Of a DNA stretch of 64,000 nt, positions 19,143 through 26,981 are shown piece after piece; position 1 is the stretch's first letter; each line of letters starts with the position of its first letter. The DNA comes from Marinobacter sp. ELB17 (GTDB lineage Bacteria; Pseudomonadota; Gammaproteobacteria; Pseudomonadales; Oleiphilaceae), in assembly GCF_000169375.1 (NCBI RefSeq), contig NZ_AAXY01000012.1:39083-103082 (forward strand), given 5' to 3'. Made by a program: the position numbers and the translations under genes. The notes below the pieces were generated by a model, which was not told where the DNA came from, ran no database searches, and saw only the letters and a program-made list of their open reading frames with translations.

Positions 19143-19877
19143 TTAAGCTGCAACCTCCATGGCAACCAGCGCCTCTTTTCGCTCCGGGTTTAAGGTGACC
19201 ACCGCTGCCGGTGTCCCGTTGCGTGTGTTGCCACTCCAGCGCTCTGGTTTTGCGGCTCGTGCGGCCTGATTCAGATTGTGCCGGTGTGCCAGAATCGCCG
19301 TGTCCTCACCGGAGTGGCGCTGTGCCGGTGTGACGTAACGCAGAGCGCTGTGGCGGTGCGTATAGTTATACCACTGGGCAAAGCTATGAACCCATTGTCT
19401 GGCTTCGGTCAGGCCGGTGAACCCACTGGCAAGATAACCCGGCACGTATTTACAGGTTTTGAACAACACCTCAGAAAAAGCATTGTCATTGCTGACGCGG
19501 GGCCGGCTAAATGAGGGGGCGATCTGCAGGTCGCCATGTTTTCTCAACACTCGATAAAAACTGGAGACCGAGGCGAGATAGAGCCGCTCTTCATCCATCA
19601 GTCGCACCACGATTTGATCCGGGGGCAGGTCCGCAAACTCAGGCCGATGGCACGGTGCAAGTCTGTCCGCTTCTTCCTCGGCGGTCAGCGCGTTCGCAGG
19701 CCTGGGGCGCTCGACAACAGGGCGCTGGTCTGCGTTGACGCCACCCTCCCGGGTCCAGCGTTGGTGCGTGCGAATGGAGATACCCAGGATTCCACACGCG
19801 GCGGTACAAGAGGCGCCGTGTTGGCAGGCTTCAGCGATCAGTGTCACGGCTTTTTGGCGATCTTCGATACTGATCAT
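19143..19877 (-). pseudogene. IS3-family transposase with catalytic core deleted
   Basis: An uninterrupted 244-codon frame that is nevertheless defective. The N-terminal helix-turn-helix (ACGILGISIRTHQRWTREGG) and the VSSFYRVLRKHGDL linker are present, then the sequence jumps to SFSRPRVSNDNAFSEVLFKT and the normal C-terminus WYNYTHRHSALRYVTPAQRH. In intact relatives roughly 130-150 residues with the first two catalytic aspartates lie between; they are gone without loss of frame. The glutamate of NAFSE remains. It could still make a DNA-binding protein, but not a working transposase. No terminal repeats were found with certainty. Confidence 0.82.
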
Positions 19878-19927
19878 GACTCCCGGCCTCTGGCCGAAGT
19901 GGCAAACTTCAACGATTAGACGTCATT

Positions 19928-20284
19928 ATGCTATATCCAATTGTATTCACTTTGTTTGCTTTATTAGCACTGTATTATTTTTATGCTCAGAGACATTTTC
20001 GGAATTCACCGGGGCAAGGAAACTCTCTGGTGAAAATGTCTTTGTTTTCAAGTAGCTTTCCTTTATATACATTCATCTATTTTAGTTATGTTTTTTTACA
20101 GGGTGGATCGTCTGTTGCTCAATCCAATAGCAGCAGAAACCTCTGGTCATTCTGGCATCAAAGCTGGAACATTCTGGTTCTATTGGCACTGCCATTTGGG
20201 ATTTTCCTGCCATTGTGTTCTTTAAAAACCTTAACAGAGATGATAAGTCAGATTCATTCTTTTCAAGGTTATACATATTGCTAG
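19928..20284 (+). CDS. Small hydrophobic protein, unknown
   Basis: A 118-codon frame with three probable membrane segments: YPIVFTLFALLALYYFYA, SFPLYTFIYFSYVFLQ and WNILVLLALPFGIFLPLC. No family is recognised. Base composition is clearly AT-richer than the neighbouring core genes, suggesting foreign origin or non-coding drift. No convincing ribosome site precedes the ATG. It follows the dead IS3 gene by 50 bases. It may be a real small membrane protein or a chance frame. Confidence 0.3.
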   Translation: MLYPIVFTLFALLALYYFYAQRHFRNSPGQGNSLVKMSLFSSSFPLYTFIYFSYVFLQGGSSVAQSNSSRNLWSFWHQSWNILVLLALPFGIFLPLCSLKTLTEMISQIHSFQGYTYC

Positions 20285-20315
20285 CATATCCTATCTGTTA
20301 TTTTATTCTTTTAAC

Positions 20316-20550
20316 GACAATACCTGACGCCTGATGTCCCAACTGGCTAATTCGTCACTCTACGGCTTGGCACTGAGGGTTCCGGGTATTGTCCCGTCTG
20401 GCCAATTCGTGGACCTACTGAGCTTCTGAGAAGCCAAGGAGCTAGGCGCGGTGGTGAAGGTTTGGTGGTAAAGACGCTGCTCAATAAAAAACCGCTGGCA
20501 ACGAACTACGTCGCTAGCGGTTTCTGTTAAACCGTGCTTATGCCGTTTGC
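20316..20550. other. Intergenic stretch with inverted repeats, no gene
   Basis: GACAATACC at 20316-20324 is mirrored by GGTATTGTC at 20385-20393. Inside and after this pair, two imitations of a CTGGCTAATTCGT/CTGGCCAATTCGT word occur. Near 20488-20522 AAACCGCT pairs with AGCGGTTT and is followed by CTGTT, a possible weak terminator. No open frame of interest is seen. Confidence 0.35.
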
Positions 20551-20721
20551 TCAGGCAGTCATGCCCTTACTTTGGCTGACCAGCATTACACCTAGCCCCG
20601 TTGCAAACGGCGCAAGAGTGCCGGGTTCCGGCACCGCCGCTGTGAAAGGGTTGATGCGCAATGTGAACGAGCTCTGGTCGGCGTAGGGAAGAGCCGATTC
20701 AGAAGTTGCCTTAAGGCTCTT
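20551..20721 (-). pseudogene. PEP-CTERM protein tail fragment
   Basis: Reading the minus strand to a TGA at 20551 gives SSFTLRINPFTAAVPEPGTL followed by the hydrophobic run APFATGLGVMLV and a short SQSKG end. VPEPGTL plus a hydrophobic stretch is the PEP-CTERM sorting signal cut by an exosortase. The frame has no start nearby and runs into the end of the J-domain gene in another phase, so only the last 50 or so codons survive. The usual Arg/Lys cluster after the helix is weak. Confidence 0.65.
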
Positions 20722-21488
20722 TAACTCAAAAGACGCTCTTTGGCTTCATTAACACGGGCAGCCAGGTAGTTACTTCCGCCACGGTCCGGATGCATTTTCT
20801 GCATCATCCTACGATGAGCCTGGACGATCTCGTCCCGGTTGGCACCGGCCTCCAACCCCAGAATGTCCAGAGCCTCGCTGTCGGTCAGAGTGCCGCTGCT
20901 GTTCGACCTCTCGCGTTCACTGTCTTGCGCACCGTTTTGGGCCCTGTCATCGCTAGCCGGATCGTCAATGCGCCAGGAGTCTCCGAAGCGGCGGTCTAAA
21001 TAGGTTTCTAAAAGCCGGGCAGAGTCCTCATCCTGGCCCCGGCAATACTGCAGCAACCCGATGAATTCACTCTCGGCCAAATCCGCCAGCGCCCGCCCGG
21101 CCATAGGGCCTTTCAATATTTCACCGGTCATATCTCCGGAGTCGTGGTCCAGGGTCATCTTGAGGATATCGCTGGAAACATGGGATTGGTTGCCCGGCTG
21201 TGCCTTTGCCTGGCCACTTCCCAAGCCCGACAAACGCCCCATCAATAGCGAAGGTAACACCCGGCGTAACAGGGGGAAAAGGAAAGCCAGCATCGCAAAC
21301 AAAATGGGCAGGCGACCGGTAATGGCCATTAGGACCACCGTCACAACACCGGCAATTATTACCAACTTGAGAATAGCCGGTTTCTGCTGGCCGGGCGGCT
21401 GGTTACGCAGCCAGACCCAGGCAACAACGGTCATCACAGCAATCAAAAGCACTAATAGCACTCGGATACCTCGGGCCGATTGACCCAC
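20721..21488 (-). CDS. Membrane-anchored J-domain protein
   Basis: A 255-residue protein with two or three N-terminal membrane helices (VLLVLLIAVMTVVAWVWL, LKLVIIAGVVTVVLMAIT, LPILFAMLAFLFPLL) and a J domain in the last 60 residues, carrying the essential HPD in MHPDRGGSNYLAARVNEAKE. The J domain is shortened, ending right after helix III, as in the TIM14/Pam18-like group. It should recruit DnaK to the membrane surface. It starts with a GTG and lies 19 bases after the VWA gene, so the pair forms an operon. The client is unknown. Confidence 0.8.
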   Translation of the reverse strand: MGQSARGIRVLLVLLIAVMTVVAWVWLRNQPPGQQKPAILKLVIIAGVVTVVLMAITGRLPILFAMLAFLFPLLRRVLPSLLMGRLSGLGSGQAKAQPGNQSHVSSDILKMTLDHDSGDMTGEILKGPMAGRALADLAESEFIGLLQYCRGQDEDSARLLETYLDRRFGDSWRIDDPASDDRAQNGAQDSERERSNSSGTLTDSEALDILGLEAGANRDEIVQAHRRMMQKMHPDRGGSNYLAARVNEAKERLLS

Positions 21489-21507
21489 CGGTTAATTGAA
21501 ATAGGCG

Positions 21508-22215
21508 CTAACGGATTTGTTGAGTCAAGCGCTTAACTTCTGGCGAACTGCGGCTGGAATAGTCTTGCAGCGCTTTGGTTCCCCCGGAAGCATAGACCGC
21601 CACAGCGGCCATAAGATCCTTTAGCATTTGCGGGCTGTTGCTGTTAAAGGGAGCATAGGCGCCACCCGACAGTTTGGCCACCTGCTGAAACACCGCCTTG
21701 GCGTGTGCATCGGCACCCTCAAGGAACATGAACACCGGGGTGCGCAGCATGCCCAGCTCCCCGGCGATGTGGCAAAGCTCGTCTACCGGCTCCTCACAAC
21801 AATCTCCGATAAACACCACGGCTTTTACGGCCTTTGCCCGGGTTTCTTCCCTGGCGTGCGCCAAAACCCGGTGAATCTGAGTACGGCCGCCCAAGCAGGA
21901 CACGCCGTTCATCAGCTTAAGTAGTTGACTGGTCTGGTTAACAAACCCCGTGGCCTTAAATTCCCCATAACCGCGGTAGTAACAAAGCTGGATGGCCAGG
22001 CCGCCCAAATCCCGGGTCGCCAGAAAAAGCTCGCTCTGCAAGTGGCAAGCCTGATCCCAGGTAGCCTCTCTGCTGGCGGTGGCATCCAGAGCAAAAATCA
22101 GCCGGCCCTGCTCACCACTCGGCCCTCCACCTTGCTCAGGCAACTTACGGACTTGGTGGATAAACTGGTCAATCGATTGTTTATCGGATTTTTTACGGAG
22201 CTCTTTGTCAGACAT
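21508..22215 (-). CDS. VWA-domain-like protein
   Basis: About 235 residues. A charged N-terminal helix (KELRKKSDKQSIDQFIHQV) is followed by a von Willebrand factor A-like fold: strand RLIFALDATASR with a DxTxS variant of the metal-binding MIDAS motif, a GGRTQIHRVLAHA segment, and VVFIGDCCEEPVDEL holding a second acidic position. No signal peptide is seen, so it is likely cytoplasmic. The ATG at 22215 is preferred to a TTG at 22227. It precedes the J-domain gene and is divergent from phnD. A known role cannot be named. Confidence 0.75.
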   Translation of the reverse strand: MSDKELRKKSDKQSIDQFIHQVRKLPEQGGGPSGEQGRLIFALDATASREATWDQACHLQSELFLATRDLGGLAIQLCYYRGYGEFKATGFVNQTSQLLKLMNGVSCLGGRTQIHRVLAHAREETRAKAVKAVVFIGDCCEEPVDELCHIAGELGMLRTPVFMFLEGADAHAKAVFQQVAKLSGGAYAPFNSNSPQMLKDLMAAVAVYASGGTKALQDYSSRSSPEVKRLTQQIR

Positions 22216-22339
22216 ACGCTTTTGCAAACCGCCTTATTCTGCCAATGTATTAGTGCAAGCTTAGGGTAAAGAATACGCAATTCACAGGCCTGGCAGACCA
22301 CATTGCCCAATGCTCACGCGCCCAGAAAGGCACCTCAAC

Positions 22340-22502
22340 ATTCAATTGAACACCTTCCGCGGGGGGACTTCTCCGCCAAACACTTTCATTGCGGACATAC
22401 GTGCCTTGCCTAATGGTGCTTTGCTGCTACTATGAAGGTTCAATTGAACATCTTATAACAACAACTTAGCGAAACGGGTCCTTTCAGGATGTTCAATTCA
22501 AG
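22340..22502. promoter_or_regulatory. Three copies of a palindromic operator-like site
   Basis: The word GTTCAATTGAAC is a perfect 12-bp palindrome at 22438-22449. Related copies are ATTCAATTGAAC at 22340-22351 and GTTCAATTCAAG at 22491-22502. The second (reverse strand) and third share a longer GATGTTCAATT core. All lie in the gap between the divergent VWA and phnD genes, and a TATAAC hexamer sits at 22454. They are likely binding sites for one regulator, most simply the DeoR-family protein at the end of this cluster. Confidence 0.6.
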
Positions 22503-22546
22503 GCATGAGGCTCTCATGCAGGGACCGTTTCCAGTGGAGCATCTCG

Positions 22547-23539
22547 ATGAATATGCAGAAAAAGTTGTTTTCCGGCACCTTGCCTTCCGTCACCCTGGCG
22601 GCCTCGGCTTTACTGTTTGCTTTCAGCAGCCCGGTTCTGGCGGACTGTGAACGAGGCGCACTCGACGCCATGTACTGCGATGCAAACGGCGACATGGTAG
22701 CCGACTTGCCAGCGGATGAGTCAGAGTGGGTTAATCCCGATACCTTGATTTTCGCCTACACGCCCGTTGAAGATCCGGCCATTTATTCGGATATCTGGCA
22801 GCCGTTCATTGATCACCTGGCGAAAGTTACCGGTAAAGATGTTCGCTTCTTCGCCGTGCAATCCAATTCTGCCCAGGTAGAAGCCATGCGCAGTGGACGC
22901 TTGCACATCGCCGGCTTTTCCACTGGCCCAACGCCTTTCGCCGTTAACCTTGCCGGTGCGGTTCCCTTTGCGCTGATGGGGTCAGACACGGGCCAGTTTG
23001 GCTATACTTTGCAGGTTTTCACCCACAGCGATTCTGACATTTATGAAATGAAAGACCTGAAGGGCAAGCGGGTTGCACACACGTCACCAACGTCTAACTC
23101 AGGCAACCAGGCACCCCGGGCGCTGTTTCCGGAAATGGGGATAGTACCGGGCGAAGACTACGAGATTTCATTTTCGGGCAGCCACGATCAATCCATGCTT
23201 GGTGTGGTCGCTCGCGACTACGATGCCGCTCCAGTTGCCTCAGAAGTGGTAGAACGCATGGCCGCTCGTGGGCTGTATGACGTAGACGATGTGCGCTTAG
23301 TGTGGGAATCAGATCGTTTCCCGACAACGTCTTATAACTATGCACACAACCTGCACCCTGACCTGGTTGAAAAAGTTCGCGAGGCCTTCTACACCTTTAA
23401 ATTCGCCGGCACCGAGCTGGGTGACGAGTTTGAAGGCGTCGAAACGTTCATTCCGATCACCTACAAGGACAACTGGCGCGTCATTCGCACCATTCAGGCG
23501 TCCAATGGCGTTCAGTACACCCCCGATAATCTTCAATAA
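22547..23539 (+). CDS. phnD: PhnD-like phosphonate/phosphate-type substrate-binding protein
   Basis: Periplasmic binding protein of a phosphonate-type ABC importer, 330 residues from the ATG at 22547, which follows a GGAGC ribosome site. It has a signal peptide ending near SSPVLA, then the PhnD fold: DTLIFAYTPVEDPAIYSDIW, QVEAMRSGRLHIAGFSTGP, the ligand-contact stretch VAHTSPTSNSGNQAPR, and YNYAHNLHPDLVEKVREAF. A DANGDMVAD insert near the mature N-terminus is unusual. It heads phnD-phnC-phnE-phnE. Family membership is clear; the actual ligand (phosphonate, phosphite or a phosphate ester) is not. Confidence 0.88.
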   Translation: MNMQKKLFSGTLPSVTLAASALLFAFSSPVLADCERGALDAMYCDANGDMVADLPADESEWVNPDTLIFAYTPVEDPAIYSDIWQPFIDHLAKVTGKDVRFFAVQSNSAQVEAMRSGRLHIAGFSTGPTPFAVNLAGAVPFALMGSDTGQFGYTLQVFTHSDSDIYEMKDLKGKRVAHTSPTSNSGNQAPRALFPEMGIVPGEDYEISFSGSHDQSMLGVVARDYDAAPVASEVVERMAARGLYDVDDVRLVWESDRFPTTSYNYAHNLHPDLVEKVREAFYTFKFAGTELGDEFEGVETFIPITYKDNWRVIRTIQASNGVQYTPDNLQ

Positions 23540-23592
23540 GAAAACCGGAGCCTCTGGCTAGCCTGTCAGAGGCTCTCTCCGGAGTTAATCAC

Positions 23593-24396
23593 ATGTTAGA
23601 GATTACCAACCTCGTCAAGCGATACGGGCAGAACGACCCCGTGCTCAAAGGTCTTGATTTGACGGTCGATGGCAGCAGTGTTGTTTCCATTGTTGGCGCT
23701 TCAGGCGCCGGGAAAAGTACCCTGTTGCGCTGCATCAACCGGTTGGTCGAACCGACATCGGGTTCGATCAAGCTAAACGGCCACGAGTTGGTCAATCTTC
23801 GCGGAAGTGCATTGCGTCATTCCCGCCGACGCATCGGTATGGTTTTTCAGGGTTTTAACCTGATTGATCGTTTAACGGTTATGGAGAACGTGCTGTCCGG
23901 GCGCTTAGGTTACGTGTCTTTTTTCCAGGCTTTAACCCGCCGCTTTCCGCAAACTGACATCGATCGTGCCTTCAACTTTATGGAGCGTGTCGGTATTGCC
24001 CAATACGCCGACAAACGCGCAGACCAGCTATCGGGTGGCGAGCGGCAGCGTGTTGCAGTGGTACGTGCGCTGATGCAAGAGCCGGAGATTTTGCTAGCCG
24101 ACGAGCCAACCGCCTCGCTGGACCCAAAAACGTCGCAGCAAATCATGAGTTTGTTGCAAAGCCTGGCGAGTGAAATGTCACTGCCGGTGTTGATCAATAT
24201 TCACAACGTGACCCAGGCGCGGATGTATACAGACCGCATTGTGGGTATGCGCCACGGCCAGATGATTTTTGACGGTGAGCCCAAAGATTTCAACCAGGAT
24301 GCGCTAGACGCCATATACGGTGGTATCGAATCACCGGAAGAAGATGGTGAGGACTCAGGAACGCAGGCATCTCAGGATCAGGAGGCTTCGGCATGA
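23593..24396 (+). CDS. phnC: PhnC-like ABC transporter ATP-binding protein
   Basis: The ATPase of the importer, 267 residues. Walker A is GASGAGKST at about 36-44, the Q-loop lies in GMVFQGFNLIDRL, the signature is LSGGERQRVAVVRAL, and Walker B is ILLADEPTASLD. The order and the phrase NLIDRLTVMENVLSGRLGY are typical of PhnC. The C-terminal 25 residues are acidic and Gln/Ser-rich. Its stop overlaps the first phnE start by 4 bases (ATGA). Confidence 0.92.
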   Translation: MLEITNLVKRYGQNDPVLKGLDLTVDGSSVVSIVGASGAGKSTLLRCINRLVEPTSGSIKLNGHELVNLRGSALRHSRRRIGMVFQGFNLIDRLTVMENVLSGRLGYVSFFQALTRRFPQTDIDRAFNFMERVGIAQYADKRADQLSGGERQRVAVVRALMQEPEILLADEPTASLDPKTSQQIMSLLQSLASEMSLPVLINIHNVTQARMYTDRIVGMRHGQMIFDGEPKDFNQDALDAIYGGIESPEEDGEDSGTQASQDQEASA

Positions 24397-25211
24397 CACG
24401 CGTCAAAACCGGAGCCGACGCCCCGTCAGGCAGGGTCTGGAAAAAGCCACCGTTCATAGCAAACCCTTGGGTTCGCTATGGCTTGATTGCCATAGCCCTA
24501 ACCTACCTGTACTGGGCATTCTCAACCTTGCCGTTCAATTGGGAGCGGGTTTCTGAGGGATTGCCCCGTGCCGCTCGAATTTTCGGTGGCGCTTTTCCGC
24601 CCAGTTTCGAGCGCGGAAGTTTGTTATGGACCGGGTTCAAGGAAAGTTTCCAGATTGCCTTTCTGGCGACCCTGATGGGTGTTGGTCTGTCGCTGCCCAT
24701 CGCAGTGATGGCCGCTAAAAATGTGGCGCCCTTGCCTATTTATCTGTTGGGACGTGCGCTGATCGTAATATCCCGCAGCTTTCATCCGGTCATAGTGGCC
24801 ATTCTTTTTGTGGCCGCGGTCGGTTTTGGCCCGCTGGCGGGCATTCTCACCCTAACCCTGTATTCTATCGGCTTTGTGGCCAAGTTATTGGCTGAGGAAA
24901 TCGAAGAGATCGACTGGGGTCAGGTTGAAGCCATGCGCTCGGTGGGTGCCGGTTACTTTAAAATACTGGTCTTTGGGGTTTTTCCACAGATTATGCCACG
25001 CCAGATAGGTCTGTCTATGTACCAGCTGGACAGCAACCTTCGCGCTTCAGCAGTGGTCGGTATTGTAGGTGCAGGCGGTATTGGTGGCACGCTGATGAAC
25101 GCCTTCGGACGTTACGATTACGATTTCGCATTTGCCATTCTGCTGATGATTATCGGGATCATTTTGATCAGTGAAGGTTTCAGCGGTTGGGTGAGGAAAA
25201 AAGTATGGTAG
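24393..25211 (+). CDS. phnE: PhnE-like ABC transporter permease, first copy
   Basis: A 272-residue inner-membrane permease with about five or six transmembrane helices. The cytoplasmic EAA-type loop reads EEIDWGQVEAMRSVGAGYFKIL and contacts PhnC. Later VVGIVGAGGIGGTLMNAF is characteristic of PhnE. It overlaps phnC upstream and the second permease downstream (7 bases). Two non-identical permeases imply a heterodimeric channel. Confidence 0.9.
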   Translation: MTRVKTGADAPSGRVWKKPPFIANPWVRYGLIAIALTYLYWAFSTLPFNWERVSEGLPRAARIFGGAFPPSFERGSLLWTGFKESFQIAFLATLMGVGLSLPIAVMAAKNVAPLPIYLLGRALIVISRSFHPVIVAILFVAAVGFGPLAGILTLTLYSIGFVAKLLAEEIEEIDWGQVEAMRSVGAGYFKILVFGVFPQIMPRQIGLSMYQLDSNLRASAVVGIVGAGGIGGTLMNAFGRYDYDFAFAILLMIIGIILISEGFSGWVRKKVW

Positions 25212-26014
25212 ATCACGCTGCAAAACTGAAAGACCACGTCTGGTCACGCTATGACCGGAAAGAACAGTTGATCCGTTACGGGATCTACCTGGTGACTGTA
25301 GTGGCCGTTGTCTGGGCGATAAAAGACATCGACATTTTCTGGCCCTGGGTATGGGACGCCCCTAATCAGATTCAAAGCCTGGGTTCACGCATGTGGCCAC
25401 CGGAGTTCAGTCGTTGGGATGCGATTTTCAATGCCATGTTGGAAACCGTTCATATTGCCACGCTGTCGACCATGCTGACGATATTCATCGCCTTACCGGT
25501 GTCCTATATTGCGGCGCAGAATACAACGCCGAACAAGGCAACGCTGTGGCTTGGCCGGTTTATTCTGGTATCCAGCCGCTCAGTGAACACCATTATATGG
25601 GCACTGCTGTTTGTGGCCATTTTTGGCCCGGGCGTGCTGGCCGGTATTCTGGCGGTTATGTTTCGGTCCATCGGATTCATTGGCAAGCTGATGGGCGAGG
25701 CCATTGAAGAGATTGATCGCAACCCGGTAGAAGCCATGCAGGCAACGGGCGCCAGTAAAATGAAGGTGGTGCTTTACGCGATTGTACCCCAGGTAATGCC
25801 GGCATTTTTTGCCATCATTATTTTGCGCTGGGACATCAATATCCGTGAGTCTACCGTTTTGGGCCTGGTGGGCGCCGGCGGTATCGGGGTGTTGCTGCAG
25901 GGGTCGATCGACCTGTTCGCCTGGCAGACAGTTGCAACAATCCTGTTGGCCATCATTGTTCTGGTTATTCTGGGCGAAGCGATTACCAGTGTTCTGCGCA
26001 AAAAAGTAATCTGA
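25205..26014 (+). CDS. phnE: PhnE-like ABC transporter permease, second copy
   Basis: A 269-residue permease, paralogous to its upstream neighbour. The EAA loop is EEIDRNPVEAMQATGASKMKVV and the C-terminal signature is STVLGLVGAGGIGVLLQ. The ATG at 25205 overlaps the previous gene by 7 bases; a TTG further upstream is less likely. Together with PhnD and PhnC it completes a D-C-E-E importer, an arrangement known where both permease subunits are needed. Confidence 0.9.
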   Translation: MVDHAAKLKDHVWSRYDRKEQLIRYGIYLVTVVAVVWAIKDIDIFWPWVWDAPNQIQSLGSRMWPPEFSRWDAIFNAMLETVHIATLSTMLTIFIALPVSYIAAQNTTPNKATLWLGRFILVSSRSVNTIIWALLFVAIFGPGVLAGILAVMFRSIGFIGKLMGEAIEEIDRNPVEAMQATGASKMKVVLYAIVPQVMPAFFAIIILRWDINIRESTVLGLVGAGGIGVLLQGSIDLFAWQTVATILLAIIVLVILGEAITSVLRKKVI

Positions 26015-26064
26015 CGCAGAGTGCTCTCTAACGCAGAGTGCTATCTAACGCAAAGTACTGTCGA
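26014..26064 (+). repeat. Three tandem 17-bp repeats after phnE
   Basis: ACGCAGAGTGCTCTCTA (26014-26030), then the same with one change (26031-26047), then a copy with four changes (26048-26064). They begin within the stop codon of the second phnE. A GC-rich imperfect hairpin (about 26079-26102) follows, which may slow transcription between transporter and phosphatase. Confidence 0.75.
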
Positions 26065-26135
26065 AAGCTGATTTCTATGCCGCCCGGCTTTTGCCGGCGG
26101 TATTTACACCTGCGATGAACGGGAAAGCAGAGACT

Positions 26136-26945
26136 ATGTTGAATAATTTTGAGTTTGGTGACGCAGATATTCTGTTCACCGATGTCGACGATACACTGAC
26201 CACCGCCGGCCAGCTGCTGCCCGAAACCTATCTCGCGATTTGTCGCCTGGCGGCGGCAGGCATCCGCGTAATTCCGGTCACCGGTGGCTGCGCCGGCTGG
26301 TGTGATCAGATCATTCGAACCTGGCCGGTAGCCGCCGTGATTGGTGAAGGCGGTGCCTTTTACGCAGAACGCACGGCACCCATGACCGTTCGTTGGCACT
26401 ATTGGGATAATGAATCGTCCCATCGCGAAGACCAGGCTCGCATTTTGGCGGCTGTTGCTGCATTGAAGCTAGACTTTGAACCCAAACTGGCTGGCGACCA
26501 GGCCTTTCGCACTGTGGATGTGGCGGTTGACTATAATCAGCAAGAATCTTTAAGTCCGCAACAGGTGGCGGAGATTCACGACGCCCTTAAAGTACAGGGA
26601 TTCAATGTTCGGGAAAGCTCGATTCATATCAACATCTGGCAGGGAGACTTCGATAAATCCACCATGGCAATGCGGGTAGGCCGTGATTTACTGGGCCTGG
26701 ATCCGCAGGCATTGCGGCAGCGCTCTGTGTTTATTGGAGATGCGCCCAATGACGAATGTATGTTCGGCAATTTCCCGCTGAGTATCGGTGTGGCAAACAT
26801 TCGCAAGCACCTGCCGGTAATGACCCATCAACCAGCCGCGATCGCCAGCCAGCCTTCTGGACTGGGGTTTGCTGAAATGGCAGATGCCTGGCTGCAGCAA
26901 CGCACTGAGTCTGGGCTAAGCCAGGCCGACATTCGCCGCGCGTAG
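26136..26945 (+). CDS. HAD-IIB family phosphatase, mannosylphosphoglycerate-phosphatase-like
   Basis: A 269-residue cytoplasmic HAD hydrolase. Motif I is FTDVDDTLT, with nucleophile and acid/base aspartates; motif II is in VIPVTGG; the later lysine and motif IV are in DKSTMAMRV and IGDAPNDECMF. The Cof/IIB-type cap with INIWQGDFDKS is reminiscent of sucrose- and mannosyl-3-phosphoglycerate phosphatases. The ATG at 26136 is chosen over 26091 and 26115 because homology starts at LNNFEFGDADILF. Its place after the importer suggests removal of phosphate from the imported compound; the substrate is unknown. Confidence 0.83.
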   Translation: MLNNFEFGDADILFTDVDDTLTTAGQLLPETYLAICRLAAAGIRVIPVTGGCAGWCDQIIRTWPVAAVIGEGGAFYAERTAPMTVRWHYWDNESSHREDQARILAAVAALKLDFEPKLAGDQAFRTVDVAVDYNQQESLSPQQVAEIHDALKVQGFNVRESSIHINIWQGDFDKSTMAMRVGRDLLGLDPQALRQRSVFIGDAPNDECMFGNFPLSIGVANIRKHLPVMTHQPAAIASQPSGLGFAEMADAWLQQRTESGLSQADIRRA

Positions 26946-26981
26946 CAACAACGTGAATCAACTGACCGTGACTGTAAACTG

